Source: Phycisphaerae bacterium (GTDB taxonomy: Bacteria > Planctomycetota > Phycisphaerae > JAJVII01). From it: a DNA stretch of 64,000 nucleotides. Positions 25,501 to 32,475 of the stretch are shown here, one piece after another. The stretch lies in NCBI GenBank assembly GCA_022072085.1, contig JAJVII010000021.1, forward strand, positions 1 to 64,000, written 5' to 3'. Positions within the stretch are counted from its first letter, which is position 1. The number at the start of each line of letters is the position of its first letter. The notes beneath the pieces are model-generated. The model saw only the letters and a program-made list of their open reading frames with translations. It was not told the DNA's origin and did no database searches. The translations under genes and the position numbers were made by a program.

Positions 25501-25607
25501 GACTCGACGATGACCAGCGTCTTGCCCCGCGCGTCGACCGCGCCGGGGCCGCGCGCACCGCCGGCGCTGCGTCGAGCAGCCGTCTTGCGTTTCGCCTTCT
25601 TGGCCAC
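22575..25607 (-). CDS. topA: DNA topoisomerase I with six C-terminal zinc ribbons
   Basis: 1010 residues, GTG start with GGAG upstream. The TOPRIM domain begins TLVIVESPAKARTINRYLG and has the ATDLDREGEAIAWHL acidic cluster. The active-site tyrosine is about Tyr360 in GLITYMRTDSMNL. The enzyme relaxes negative supercoils by breaking one strand. The C-terminal third has six tetracysteine ribbons of CPxC-x(n)-GC-x(n)-C form (starting near YPCPKCGG, AKCPECGS, MSCPDCGS, IACEKCQR, QGCPQCHG and VSCSKCGK), separated after the fourth by a Lys/Ala-rich linker. E. coli TopA has three zinc-binding ribbons, so this tail is expanded. Confidence 0.96.
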   Translation of the reverse strand: MAKKAKRKTAARRSAGGARGPGAVDARGKTLVIVESPAKARTINRYLGDDYVVRASMGHVRDLPQRDFGVDLEHDFAPTYVPLQNRRNVLGPLSKMAAQADRIMLATDLDREGEAIAWHLAEALNVPDDRIGRVIFNQITKAAIQEAFRDPHAIDMDKVNAQQARRILDRIVGYQVSPLLWRKVRRGLSAGRVQTVAVRIIVEREREIRAFVAEEYWRIGVELTPDGADAAARAGEALKALLASADPEKGLSKQALFDFYAANHLVRCELVEWAGEKFRPDNQAFAHDAAAALGQATYAVAGLKTSERQDKPAGPFTTAALQQAAANQLGFRTSQTMRIAQQLYEGVEIGESGPTGLITYMRTDSMNLAPEAVAAAREFIGGRFGAAYLPDQPQRYTASAGAQEAHEAVRPTDVTRTPQDLRGYLDEQQFKLYDLIWRRFVACQMAPARWQTVTMDVRAECPGDAGSRVGMLRASARKLLFDGHLAVTERRDTPEPMLPEGVAEGAAMFAARVDPTQHFTEPPPRYSEATLVKAMEAEGIGRPSTYASIIDTIQSRHYVELRDRRFHPTALGEVVTDMLIAAFPTIFDVEFTRFMESELDKIEEAHLDWVHVLREFYEPFSERLAEAGDKMVKPVEESPYPCPKCGGKLMYRIGRAGRFLGCANYPQCDHTADVNDAGEPIERKEVDAKCPECGSAMLLRRGRTGVFLGCTRYPECNGTLPCADDGTPLKLVEPDEIEMSCPDCGSPMQAKFARGRSFMGCSRYPDCKGTAPIPEGLAVKRPKAKVIETGIACEKCQRPMVVRTGRKGMFLACTGFPRCRNTRNLTKAERASIETTGYLEAAEPNGASPDPSADGKKTAKRSTKKKASKAKAESPAAAGQGPDAAAAAEADAVGGELGELMKQGCPQCHGPVQLRSSRFGPFLGCRNYPTCKGILKVKGDALKQARVQLGLPEKPAKKEPPKVTDVSCSKCGKPMVIRSGLSGKFLGCSGYPSCRNTAPLPVELTRADEK

Positions 25608-25627
25608 TGAGGTCTCCGGGGGCGGTA

Positions 25628-25656
25628 ATTGTTGCCACCAAGAGCCGTTCTGTCAA
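25628..25656 (-). promoter_or_regulatory. Sigma-70-type promoter for topA
   Basis: On the minus strand: a perfect TTGACA, a 17-bp spacer and AACAAT. The leader to the GTG start would be about 14 nt, enough for the GGAG ribosome site. Confidence 0.6.
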
Positions 25657-25693
25657 ACGCTATTCATGCGAGAGGCTCCGCGGCAGACCGCCA

Positions 25694-25723
25694 TTGCCCG
25701 CCGCGGGGCGATTGGATTAATAT
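25694..25723 (+). promoter_or_regulatory. Possible sigma-70 promoter for the oxidoreductase
   Basis: TTGCCC, an 18-bp spacer and TAATAT, divergent from the topA promoter. It gives a leader of about 38 nt to the ATG at 25768. Confidence 0.45.
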
Positions 25724-25767
25724 CGACTCCTCCGGGCCGACCGTTCACCCAATCCGGGAGAATCGCC

Positions 25768-26757
25768 ATGACCGTCGGATGGGGCATCGTCGGATGCGGG
25801 GCGATCGCCGCGACGCGGATCGCGCCGGCCATCCGCTCCGGCGAGAACGCCGAGTTCGTCGCCTGCTGCTCGCGGACGCTGGACAAGGCGTCGGCCTTCG
25901 CCTCGCAACAGGGGGCCGCGCGCGGGTACGACGACCTGAGCGAACTGGCTGACGACCCCGACGTGCAGGCCGTCTACATCGCCACCCCCAACGCCGCCCA
26001 CCGCGCCGCCGCCGTCGAGTTGCTCGAGGGCGGCAAGCACGTGTTCTGCGCCGCGCCGCTGGCGACCTCGGCGGAGGACGCCGACGCGATGGTCGAGTCC
26101 GCTGCGTCGGCCGGCCGGCTGCTCGGCGTCGGCTGCCAGATGCGCTGCCTGCCCGCGCTGGTGCAGGTGCGCGAGCTGATCGCGACCGGCCAACTCGGCG
26201 AACTGCTGCTGATGCGGGCCGGCTTCGGCTGCCCGCTCGACGGCGACGGCGGCTGGCGGGTCCAGCGGGCCCTGTCCGGCGGCGGGGCGTTGATGGACCT
26301 GGGCCCGCACGTCATCGACGCGCTGCGCTGGCTGGGCGGGGAGATCGTGGCGGCCAGCGGCCGGGCCGCCAACCTTCGGCTGCGCGGCGACGTGGAGGAT
26401 CTGGCCACCGCGGAACTGGAACTGGCCGGCGGGGCCCTGGCAACGATGGACGTCGCCTGGTGTCACCAGGACGCGTCGATGGCGGTCTTCGGCAGCGAGG
26501 GGTCGGCCCGTGTGGCCGGGGCCTTCGGGCAGGCGATGACCTGGCGGCTGGACGTGCGGATCGGCGGCGAGACGACGACGCAGGAAGGCCGGGCCGACCG
26601 GGCCTATCGCGAGGCGATCGAGGAGTTCGGCGCGGCTGTCGAGGAGGGCCAGCCGACGGCCCCGATCGACGGCCTGGCCGGCCTGCGAGCCGTGGAGGTC
26701 ATCGGCGCGATCTACGAGTCGGCCGACTGCGGCGAACGGATCGAGCTGGAGGAGTGA
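25768..26757 (+). CDS. Gfo/Idh/MocA family oxidoreductase lacking the EKP motif
   Basis: 329 residues from the ATG at 25768 (GGGAG upstream). The N-terminal Rossmann motif is WGIVGCGAIAATRIA, followed by CCSRTLDKA and VYIATPNAAHRAAAVELL, so an NAD(P)-binding fold is certain. The family's EKP motif, whose lysine usually takes part in catalysis and substrate binding, is replaced by AAP at residues 95-97 (VFCAAPLA). The C-terminal alpha/beta domain has GGGALMDLGPHVIDALRWL, the normal substrate-domain signature. It may be a sugar or inositol-type dehydrogenase with altered chemistry, or inactive. hicA begins four bases after its stop. Confidence 0.85.
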   Translation: MTVGWGIVGCGAIAATRIAPAIRSGENAEFVACCSRTLDKASAFASQQGAARGYDDLSELADDPDVQAVYIATPNAAHRAAAVELLEGGKHVFCAAPLATSAEDADAMVESAASAGRLLGVGCQMRCLPALVQVRELIATGQLGELLLMRAGFGCPLDGDGGWRVQRALSGGGALMDLGPHVIDALRWLGGEIVAASGRAANLRLRGDVEDLATAELELAGGALATMDVAWCHQDASMAVFGSEGSARVAGAFGQAMTWRLDVRIGGETTTQEGRADRAYREAIEEFGAAVEEGQPTAPIDGLAGLRAVEVIGAIYESADCGERIELEE

Positions 26758-26761
26758 GGGG

Positions 26762-26956
26762 ATGAAGTACCGTGACCTGGAGCGAACCCTGAGGGAGGAC
26801 GGCTGGGTGCATGTCGCCACCCGCGGCAGCCACCGCCAGTTCAAGCATCCCAGTAAGCCCGGACGCGTGACGTTGCCCGGAACCGGGGGCAAAGATGTGC
26901 CTCATGGCACATTGAACAGTATAATGAAGCAGGCGGGACTGAAGCGAGGTGGATGA
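26762..26956 (+). CDS. hicA: HicA-type mRNA interferase toxin
   Basis: 64 residues, normal HicA length. It has the double-stranded-RNA-binding-like fold signature: MKYRDLERTLREDGW, the catalytic His24 in RGSHRQFKHP, then VTLPGTGGKDVPHGTL and IMKQAGL. HicA cleaves mRNAs and is neutralised by HicB. The stop overlaps the hicB start by four bases. It begins only four bases after the oxidoreductase gene, with GAGGGG as ribosome site, so it appears co-transcribed with a metabolic gene as well as its antitoxin. Confidence 0.92.
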   Translation: MKYRDLERTLREDGWVHVATRGSHRQFKHPSKPGRVTLPGTGGKDVPHGTLNSIMKQAGLKRGG

Positions 26957-27177
26957 TGGAACGCCAGTATCTGGTCATCGTCGAGCCGGGGGCGGATGGG
27001 AGTTTCAGCGCCTACGTGCCGGACCTGCCGGGGTGCGTTTCCTGCGGCGACTCGCGAGAAGAGGTGCGCCGCCTCATCCGCGAAGCCATCGCCTTCCACA
27101 TCGAAGGGCTGAAGGAGGACGGCCTGCCCGTTCCCGAGCCGACCTCACGGGCCGACTACGTTGACGCGGTCGCCTGA
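26953..27177 (+). CDS. hicB: HicB-type antitoxin
   Basis: 74 residues beginning MMERQYLVIVEPG, with the HicB hallmark SAYVPDLPGCVSCGDSREEV and a helix AIAFHIEGLKEDG. This is the partial RNase-H-like fold that binds HicA. It is a short HicB with no C-terminal DNA-binding domain visible, so autoregulation may need another factor. The start overlaps hicA (ATGATG), and a second Met lies one codon later. It is convergent with the downstream PEP-CTERM gene. Confidence 0.92.
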   Translation: MMERQYLVIVEPGADGSFSAYVPDLPGCVSCGDSREEVRRLIREAIAFHIEGLKEDGLPVPEPTSRADYVDAVA

Positions 27178-27231
27178 TTCCCGCATCGTCGATATCCCCA
27201 TCCCCGAAGCAATCCGCACTCCGGGTGATCG

Positions 27232-28419
27232 TCACCCGGCGCGGCGGCGACGGGAGGCGGCCAGTGCCAGGCCGCCCAGGCCCAGCAGGGCCAGGGTCGC
27301 CGGCTCGGGCACCTGGGCGACGGCCGTGAACTTGAAGAGCTGATTGCTGTTGCCGGCGCCGTTCCAGCCGCCGCCTTCGAGCACCAGCAGGTTGTCGGCG
27401 TCATACCAGAGCAGGGCATTGGCCCGGTCGCCCTGGGAGTGATTGGTCGGGCTGAACTGGTCGGCCGGGATGATGTCGCGGCAGTAGAGGCTCTGCAACC
27501 GCTTCCAGGTGTCGCCGCCCTGGTTGGCGTATTCCTCGATGGACCAGTTGTCGTAGGCAGTGCTGTAGCGGAGCACCCAGAGGTCGCCGTCGGCGTCGAA
27601 GCTGAGGCTGGAAATGGTCCCGGTGGTGATGGCGACGCCGCTCTCGTTCTGGAGGGTCAGGGCCGTCGGCGTGGTGGCCGTCCGCGTCCCGACGGTGTAG
27701 GTCGGCGTGCCGCTGTCGACGACCAGCCCGCTGCGGGCCGCCAGGTCGAAGTAGTAGACGCCCGCGCCGGCGGCGCCGAACATGCGGGCAACGTTGCCGC
27801 CCGACGGCGTGCCGTGAAGCTGGAGCCCGTGCAGGTGGTTGCCCCCGGTGCTGCTGGTCGCGATCTGGGTCATCGCCAGCGTCGCGCCGTCCTTGTCGGT
27901 CGGGTCATAGGCGCCGCTGCTGTTCTGGGGCTGGAGCTCCAGGATCGTCGTAACGGAACTGCCGATGTTGTCGTAGCTCCAGAACATGCTCGGGTCGCCG
28001 CCGCTGTCGCCGCCGTAGTAGGCGATCGACTGGCCGGTCTTGCCGCCCGTGCCCATCACGCCCCCGTTGAACGTGTCCACGGGATTGAGAAACGATGCAT
28101 CGCGCCACCGGCCGTCGACCGACGTGCCGTAGTAGTTGCTGCTGGTGGTCAGGGAGTAGCGGTAGTTGGTGAACGTGAGGTCGGCGATGTTGAAGTCCTG
28201 CCGGGCGACCGACGGGTAGTAGAGCGGCCGGGCGCTACCCACGAACGCCAGGTGACCCGCGCCGTCGGTGCTCATCGCGTTGCCCGACCAGCGGGTGCTG
28301 TCGCTGCTGCCCTGAGCGTAGGAGTCGTACTGGATTTCCGTCAGCCCCGCCCGCGCCGGCAGACAGGCCGCAAGCGTCAGGATCGCAGCCGCCGCACAAG
28401 TCGTCCCGAGTCGCAACAT
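27232..28419 (-). CDS. PEP-CTERM protein (propeller-like passenger)
   Basis: 395 residues. Signal peptide (MLRLGTTCAAAAILTLAACL, cut after ARA). The C-terminus is VPEPATLALLGLGGLALAAS followed by RRRRAG: the PEP motif, hydrophobic helix and basic tail recognised by an exosortase. The passenger has short repeated strands with DGAGHLAFVGS, SFDADGDLWVLRYS and WYDADNLLVLEGGG, spaced like a six- or seven-bladed propeller; it resembles secreted propellers only by impression. GGAGG precedes the ATG. A sigma-54 promoter lies 115 bases upstream. It is probably processed and attached to the outer envelope or matrix. Confidence 0.85.
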   Translation of the reverse strand: MLRLGTTCAAAAILTLAACLPARAGLTEIQYDSYAQGSSDSTRWSGNAMSTDGAGHLAFVGSARPLYYPSVARQDFNIADLTFTNYRYSLTTSSNYYGTSVDGRWRDASFLNPVDTFNGGVMGTGGKTGQSIAYYGGDSGGDPSMFWSYDNIGSSVTTILELQPQNSSGAYDPTDKDGATLAMTQIATSSTGGNHLHGLQLHGTPSGGNVARMFGAAGAGVYYFDLAARSGLVVDSGTPTYTVGTRTATTPTALTLQNESGVAITTGTISSLSFDADGDLWVLRYSTAYDNWSIEEYANQGGDTWKRLQSLYCRDIIPADQFSPTNHSQGDRANALLWYDADNLLVLEGGGWNGAGNSNQLFKFTAVAQVPEPATLALLGLGGLALAASRRRRAG

Positions 28420-28792
28420 GATCGACCTCCGTTCTCCCGCGAGTCTTCACGAAACGAGCCAGGAATTGGCCTGTCCCCGGTCCCCGGCGCCCCGGTTTGC
28501 CGCCCTCGGACGTGTGGACCGTTTGGCGATGCCGCAAACGGCGTGCCAGGACCGACTATCGCCCTCGACTTCTTCCCTTGGAGGCCATAAGCCGTTGGGC
28601 TTCCCCGCCTTGCAGTGCAAAATTCTCTCCGGAATAACTCCGCTGCCCGATTCCAGAGGCTGACGGTGTTGATTTGCATCAACATGGAACACGCCGCGCG
28701 TTGATTCCAGGCAACGCGCAGGCTCCGCGGGCGCGGATCGATGCGGCGGGCGCAAGGACCTCAGGCGGGCCCACTTCAGGCGGCCGGGGGGA
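28420..28792. other. Intergenic region with sigma-54 promoter and small dyad
   Basis: This 373-bp gap has no credible gene. It contains the sigma-54 site at 28534-28548 and a GTTGAT-TTGC-ATCAAC dyad at 28668-28683, about 128 bp upstream of the promoter. The dyad's position would suit an activator site, but nothing else ties it to this gene. Confidence 0.5.
28534..28548 (-). promoter_or_regulatory. Sigma-54 (-24/-12) promoter of PEP-CTERM gene 27232-28419
   Basis: On the minus strand: TGGCACG, four bases, TTGC, then G. This matches the RpoN consensus TGGCACG-N4-TTGC completely. The distance from the -12 C to the ATG is 115 bp. Confidence 0.88.
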
Positions 28793-29626
28793 TCAGGTCA
28801 GCAGTTGCTTGCTGCGGGTGAACTGGAGTTCGCGGTCGGCCAGGCGGCCTTCGAGGCAGGCCCGGCTGATCTCGATGACCTCCCGGGCCTCGTCGGGCGT
28901 CATCGTGCCGACGGTCACCAGGTCGATCGGCCGAAGCGTGGACCAGGCGAAGGGCAGCCCGACGTAGGGCATGACGCGGCCGGCGGCCATCGGCTTGATG
29001 GTCGTCACCGGATGGCGGGCGTTGTGGATCATCTTCTGCGTCCAATCGATCTCCAACGGCATGAGGAAACCGGCGGAGTTGTAGATGCAGATGTAGCTGG
29101 CGACGTCCAGCTCGGTCCGGTCGGCGGCGACGATGGCCTCGGGCAGGTGCGTGCTCAGGCCGGGGATCATGCCGCGCTGGCGGGCCATCTCGCTGATGCG
29201 GTCCATGTGCCGGATCGTCCGCGTCAGCCCGTCGTAAAGCCGGTCGGTCAGCGACGTATGCGGCCAGCAGAACGTCGCCCCGCGGGCGGCGCAGCGGTCG
29301 TAGGAGCGGGCGACCGAGTCCCAGTCCGGCCCGCTCTCGGTCAGGTCGAAGCCTGGCGTGCAGATCCAGTGCAACTCGGCGCCGACGGACTGGCGGGCCT
29401 GCTCGATCGCGTCCGGCAGCGGGTCCTGCATCGGGCCCATCGTCACGTTGACGCCGGCGGTCAGGAAGACCGCGAGCATCTCGGCCAGCTTGTCGCGGTC
29501 CTGGATGCTGCGGACCCACTGGCCCCGCGACTTGGTCTGGTGGGCATAGCCCAGCCACCAGTTGGAGCCGGCCACCAGCCGCGAGACACTCACGCCGCCG
29601 ATCTGCGTCCGGGGAAACTGATCCAT
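28793..29626 (-). CDS. Aldo/keto-reductase-like TIM-barrel protein
   Basis: 277 residues with no signal peptide. The opening (RTQIGGVSVSRLVAGSNWWL) matches the first strand of aldo/keto reductases. Later segments look like successive barrel strands: GVNVTMGPM, ELHWICTPGFDL, GATFCWPHTSL, GLSTHLPEAI, SYICIYN, VTTIKPMAAGRVMPY and LVTVGTMTPDEAREVIEI. The classical Asp-Tyr-Lys-His tetrad is not evident: the strand-2 Asp/Tyr positions look replaced. A cytoplasmic enzyme or an inactive relative is likely; the substrate is unknown. It lies among PEP-CTERM genes but has no sigma-54 site of its own. Confidence 0.55.
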   Translation of the reverse strand: MDQFPRTQIGGVSVSRLVAGSNWWLGYAHQTKSRGQWVRSIQDRDKLAEMLAVFLTAGVNVTMGPMQDPLPDAIEQARQSVGAELHWICTPGFDLTESGPDWDSVARSYDRCAARGATFCWPHTSLTDRLYDGLTRTIRHMDRISEMARQRGMIPGLSTHLPEAIVAADRTELDVASYICIYNSAGFLMPLEIDWTQKMIHNARHPVTTIKPMAAGRVMPYVGLPFAWSTLRPIDLVTVGTMTPDEAREVIEISRACLEGRLADRELQFTRSKQLLT

Positions 29627-29985
29627 CGCAAGACTCCCTGACGGCTGGCCGCCGCGTTACGAACCCGAACCATCATACGCCGACACGAACCGTCGCAGCC
29701 AGCAAAATGGGCGCCGGCCCGCCAGGCCGACGGGCAGTGTTGCGGCCGGTTATCGCTGGTGTCGAGAATTTGTACAGAATCCAGTGGAAATGACTGCGGC
29801 CAAGGCTCAATGGAATTTTTTCTATTCCTTCCATTAGCAGGACTTGCGGCCCAGACCGCGTTTCCTGGCACGCCATTTGCAGCACTTGTGAGGTCACCTT
29901 GAGGCATTTCCTGCACCCGTGAGACGCTTGTCGGCGGCCGTCCCAACTGAGCGAGAAGGGCCATTGTAATCGAAGGAGTCTGGCG
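29627..29985 (+). other. Regulatory region of the 29986 PEP-CTERM gene
   Basis: A 359-bp gap with no gene. It holds TGTACAGAATC at 29771-29781, AATGAC soon after, CAGGACTT at 29838-29845, the sigma-54 promoter at 29866-29880, and a 105-nt leader with GAAGGAG before the ATG. The same boxes occur at the same distances upstream of the gene at 36911, so they are candidate activator-binding sites. Confidence 0.7.
29866..29880 (+). promoter_or_regulatory. Sigma-54 (-24/-12) promoter of PEP-CTERM gene 29986-31986
   Basis: CTGGCACG, four bases, TTGCA: a full match to the RpoN consensus. The -12 C lies 106 bp before the ATG. Confidence 0.92.
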
Positions 29986-31986
29986 ATGAAGCGATTCATT
30001 TTCGCGGCCATGGCCGTTGGTCTGCTGCTGAGTTTGCACGGGGGGGCGCAGACGGCACAGGGGGCAACCTACTACGTCAACTACGGCGCCAGCGGCGGCG
30101 GTACGGGCTGGGGCGACGCCTATGGGTCGATCCTGTCGGCGCTCAATGCGATCGACACGGCTGACGACACCAGTGCAACGATCAAGGTCGGCCTGACCAC
30201 GGGCGGCAATTATTACGGCGCTTCCAGCAAGACCATCGCCTACGCCAGTTCCAACACGACGGCCGACATCAGCATCCTGGGCGGCTGGGATCCCAACACC
30301 GACACGGTCACCGGCGTCAGCAACATCGGCGGGACCGGCATGGGCCTGAGCCTGATGGTCAGCGGCGGGGCCGTCGGCAACGCCAACATCGGCAACATCA
30401 CGATCCGCGACTTCAACATCAACACCTCCGGCATCGGGCTGAACACCAACGCCAGCACCAACAACTCCAACTATGTCAACTTCGCCGTTTACGACAGCAC
30501 CCTCAGCACCTCGTCGCTGACGTCCAATGTCATCCGGACCTCGGCCAACGGCGGCAAGGTGGCCGGGCTGCTCCTGGACAACACCGACGTGAGCACGCCG
30601 GTCGGCAGCGTCATGTCGGCCATCTACGGCAGTTCCGCCAACGCCGGCGGGGTGAACACGTTCGAGGTGCGCAACGGCTCGACGATCACGGCGGCCGCCG
30701 ACGGCAGCGGCAACGGCAAGAATGGGGCGGCCGAGGTCATCGGCGCCCGGTTGGTCGCCTCCGGCGCGACCACCACCATCACCAACACCGGCGCCGGCTG
30801 GGGCGCGTATGTGGGCAACACCGCCTACGGGCCGTACGGCCACAGCGTCACCGACGTGACGATCACCTCGACCGGCGGGGCCACCGGCGGCGGGCTGAGC
30901 CTGGTCGCCGACGACTTCAGCCCCAGCGCGGTCGCCTCGGTCGTCTCCAACGTCACCATCACCACTGGGGGCGGGGCGGCGCTTCGGCTCTATGGCTGGC
31001 ATGGCAGCGGCAGCGATGCCAACGCGACGGACGTGGCCATCAGCAACGCGACGCTGACCGCCAACGGCGCCGCCGGCATCGCTCTCTACATCCAGTTTCA
31101 AAACGGCGGTATCTCGGACGTGGATGTCACCGACAGCACGCTGCACGGCGGATCGCAGGCCGTCTATCTCGCCGGCGGCGGCGGAAACCGCGGCGCCGAC
31201 ACGCTGGATTTCCTCCGCTCAACGCTCTCGGCCGGCGCGGCCGACGGCTCGACCAACTCGGCCAGCCCGGTCGTCCAGATCAACACCTACGACGACTCGA
31301 CGACGATGACCCTCGACCGCACCATCGTCCGCAACGGCGCCGGCGGGGTTCTCATCGCCCCGGTCACCACCCAGGGCAACGCCTTTCTCACGATGATCAA
31401 CTCGGTCATCACCGACCAGACCGGTTACGGTGTGCAACTGGATGCCCCCGGAAACAGCGGCGAGAGGCTGACCGCCACCAACTCCACCTTCAGCGATCTG
31501 GGCGGACCGGCCGCCGTCTTCGGCGACAACGGCACCAGCACCATCCTGGAGGCGATACTGAACTACGTCGCCTTTGTCCTGCGCGACCCCAGCGCAACGA
31601 TCTTTGAGAACCTGGACGCCAACCGTCAACTGGCGCTCATCGGTGACCTGAACGCCTTCTACGAGTATCTCACTTACTTCGCCAACACCGGCGGCGGCGG
31701 GTTGAACGACACCCTCACCTCCAGCCTGGACGCCCCGGCCGGCGACGCCATGCTCGACGCCGACGGCTACCACCTGCTGGCCGGCTCGCCGCTGGCCAAC
31801 CAGTACACCCCCTCCGGCGGCGACCCGCTGGTCGACATCGAGGGCGACATTCGCCCGGATGTCACGCTGGCCGACATCGGCGCCGACGAGGCCTACCCCG
31901 TCCCCGAGCCGGCGACGCTGGGGCTGCTGGCGATCGGCGGCGCGGGGATGGTCGCCGGCGCGTTCCGCCGGCGCCGCCGCGATTGA
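29986..31986 (+). CDS. PEP-CTERM beta-helix protein with choice-of-anchor-Q-like region
   Basis: 666 residues. The signal peptide (MKRFIFAAMAVGLLLSLHGG) is followed by TYYVNYGASGGGTGWGDAY, the typical start of right-handed parallel beta-helix surface proteins. The body is Gly/Asn/Thr-rich with many short strands. Near the C-terminus, YHLLAGSPLANQ and VDIEGDIRPD, then DIGADE, resemble the choice-of-anchor-Q region. The tag is VPEPATLGLLAIGG with RRRRRD. It should be exported, cut by an exosortase and placed in the extracellular matrix. The promoter, leader and signal peptide resemble those of the gene at 36911 although the passengers differ. A terminator follows. Confidence 0.9.
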   Translation: MKRFIFAAMAVGLLLSLHGGAQTAQGATYYVNYGASGGGTGWGDAYGSILSALNAIDTADDTSATIKVGLTTGGNYYGASSKTIAYASSNTTADISILGGWDPNTDTVTGVSNIGGTGMGLSLMVSGGAVGNANIGNITIRDFNINTSGIGLNTNASTNNSNYVNFAVYDSTLSTSSLTSNVIRTSANGGKVAGLLLDNTDVSTPVGSVMSAIYGSSANAGGVNTFEVRNGSTITAAADGSGNGKNGAAEVIGARLVASGATTTITNTGAGWGAYVGNTAYGPYGHSVTDVTITSTGGATGGGLSLVADDFSPSAVASVVSNVTITTGGGAALRLYGWHGSGSDANATDVAISNATLTANGAAGIALYIQFQNGGISDVDVTDSTLHGGSQAVYLAGGGGNRGADTLDFLRSTLSAGAADGSTNSASPVVQINTYDDSTTMTLDRTIVRNGAGGVLIAPVTTQGNAFLTMINSVITDQTGYGVQLDAPGNSGERLTATNSTFSDLGGPAAVFGDNGTSTILEAILNYVAFVLRDPSATIFENLDANRQLALIGDLNAFYEYLTYFANTGGGGLNDTLTSSLDAPAGDAMLDADGYHLLAGSPLANQYTPSGGDPLVDIEGDIRPDVTLADIGADEAYPVPEPATLGLLAIGGAGMVAGAFRRRRRD

Positions 31987-32029
31987 GACGGCGGCCCGCG
32001 AGTCCGCATCCGAACCGACTTCTCCCCGA

Positions 32030-32054
32030 AGCCCGGGCACGGCCGGCCCGGGCT
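32030..32054 (+). terminator. Hairpin terminator after PEP-CTERM gene
   Basis: A 9-bp perfect stem, AGCCCGGGC pairing with GCCCGGGCT around a 7-nt loop, then GTTCGTTTCG. The T-run is weak. Confidence 0.65.
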
Positions 32055-32268
32055 GTTCGTTTCGTATGACTCAGCCCGCGCCGGAGGGGCGTCGGGATGC
32101 CCGGGGCTCGGCGTCTGCCGCTGTTGCGTCCGAGCATCATTTCGCCCAGCCGTGTTGCCTTTTCGCATCAGAGCGGTTGTGGCGCCACCGGCGAACCGCT
32201 GCGACGCAGTATTCCTATCTAATTTATTAATAAGACTTTACGGGAATTCCCTGCCCCCCTTCCGCGTT

Positions 32269-32283
32269 TGGCACGCTGTTTGC
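32269..32283 (+). promoter_or_regulatory. Sigma-54 (-24/-12) promoter of PEP-CTERM gene 32476-36516
   Basis: TTGGCACG, four bases, TTGCA: a full RpoN consensus match. The -12 C lies 193 bp before the ATG. Confidence 0.92.
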
Positions 32284-32475
32284 ATGTATTTCCTATCAGC
32301 AAAGGTGACTAACTGAACGCAGCCTCGGGGCAGCACTCCCCCTACCACGCTCTTCCGTCACCTGCTCCAAGACATGATATCGACAAGCGGCGTGCGCGGT
32401 GCGCGCGGTCCGCAGTCCGTCCCGGCTGACAGTCCGCCTTGGCGACGAATCGCGAATTGCCTGGAGGAGTCCGCT

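Larger units (their letters stand above)
31987..32475 (+). other. Intergenic region with terminator and sigma-54 promoter
   Basis: A 489-bp gap without a gene. The first part holds the upstream gene's terminator. An AT-rich stretch (ATTTATTAATAAGAC, near 32222-32237) precedes the sigma-54 site. TAAGACTT at 32231-32238 resembles the CAGGACTT box of the neighbouring promoters but sits 10 bp further from the -24 element. The leader is about 190 nt, the longest of the five PEP-CTERM genes. Confidence 0.6.

Noticed and set aside
22764-25610. 948-residue plus-strand ORF opposite topA
   Set aside because: Antisense shadow of the topoisomerase; no domain, repetitive Arg/Leu/Gly composition.
25477-25767. 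Longer N-terminus for the oxidoreductase (ORF-track start 25477)
   Set aside because: The extension overlaps topA and its promoter; the Rossmann motif starts right after the ATG at 25768, which has a ribosome site.
28668-28683. GTTGAT/ATCAAC dyad as an activator site for the 27232 gene
   Set aside because: It does not resemble the TGTACAGAATC box and stands alone; kept only as a note in the intergenic entry.
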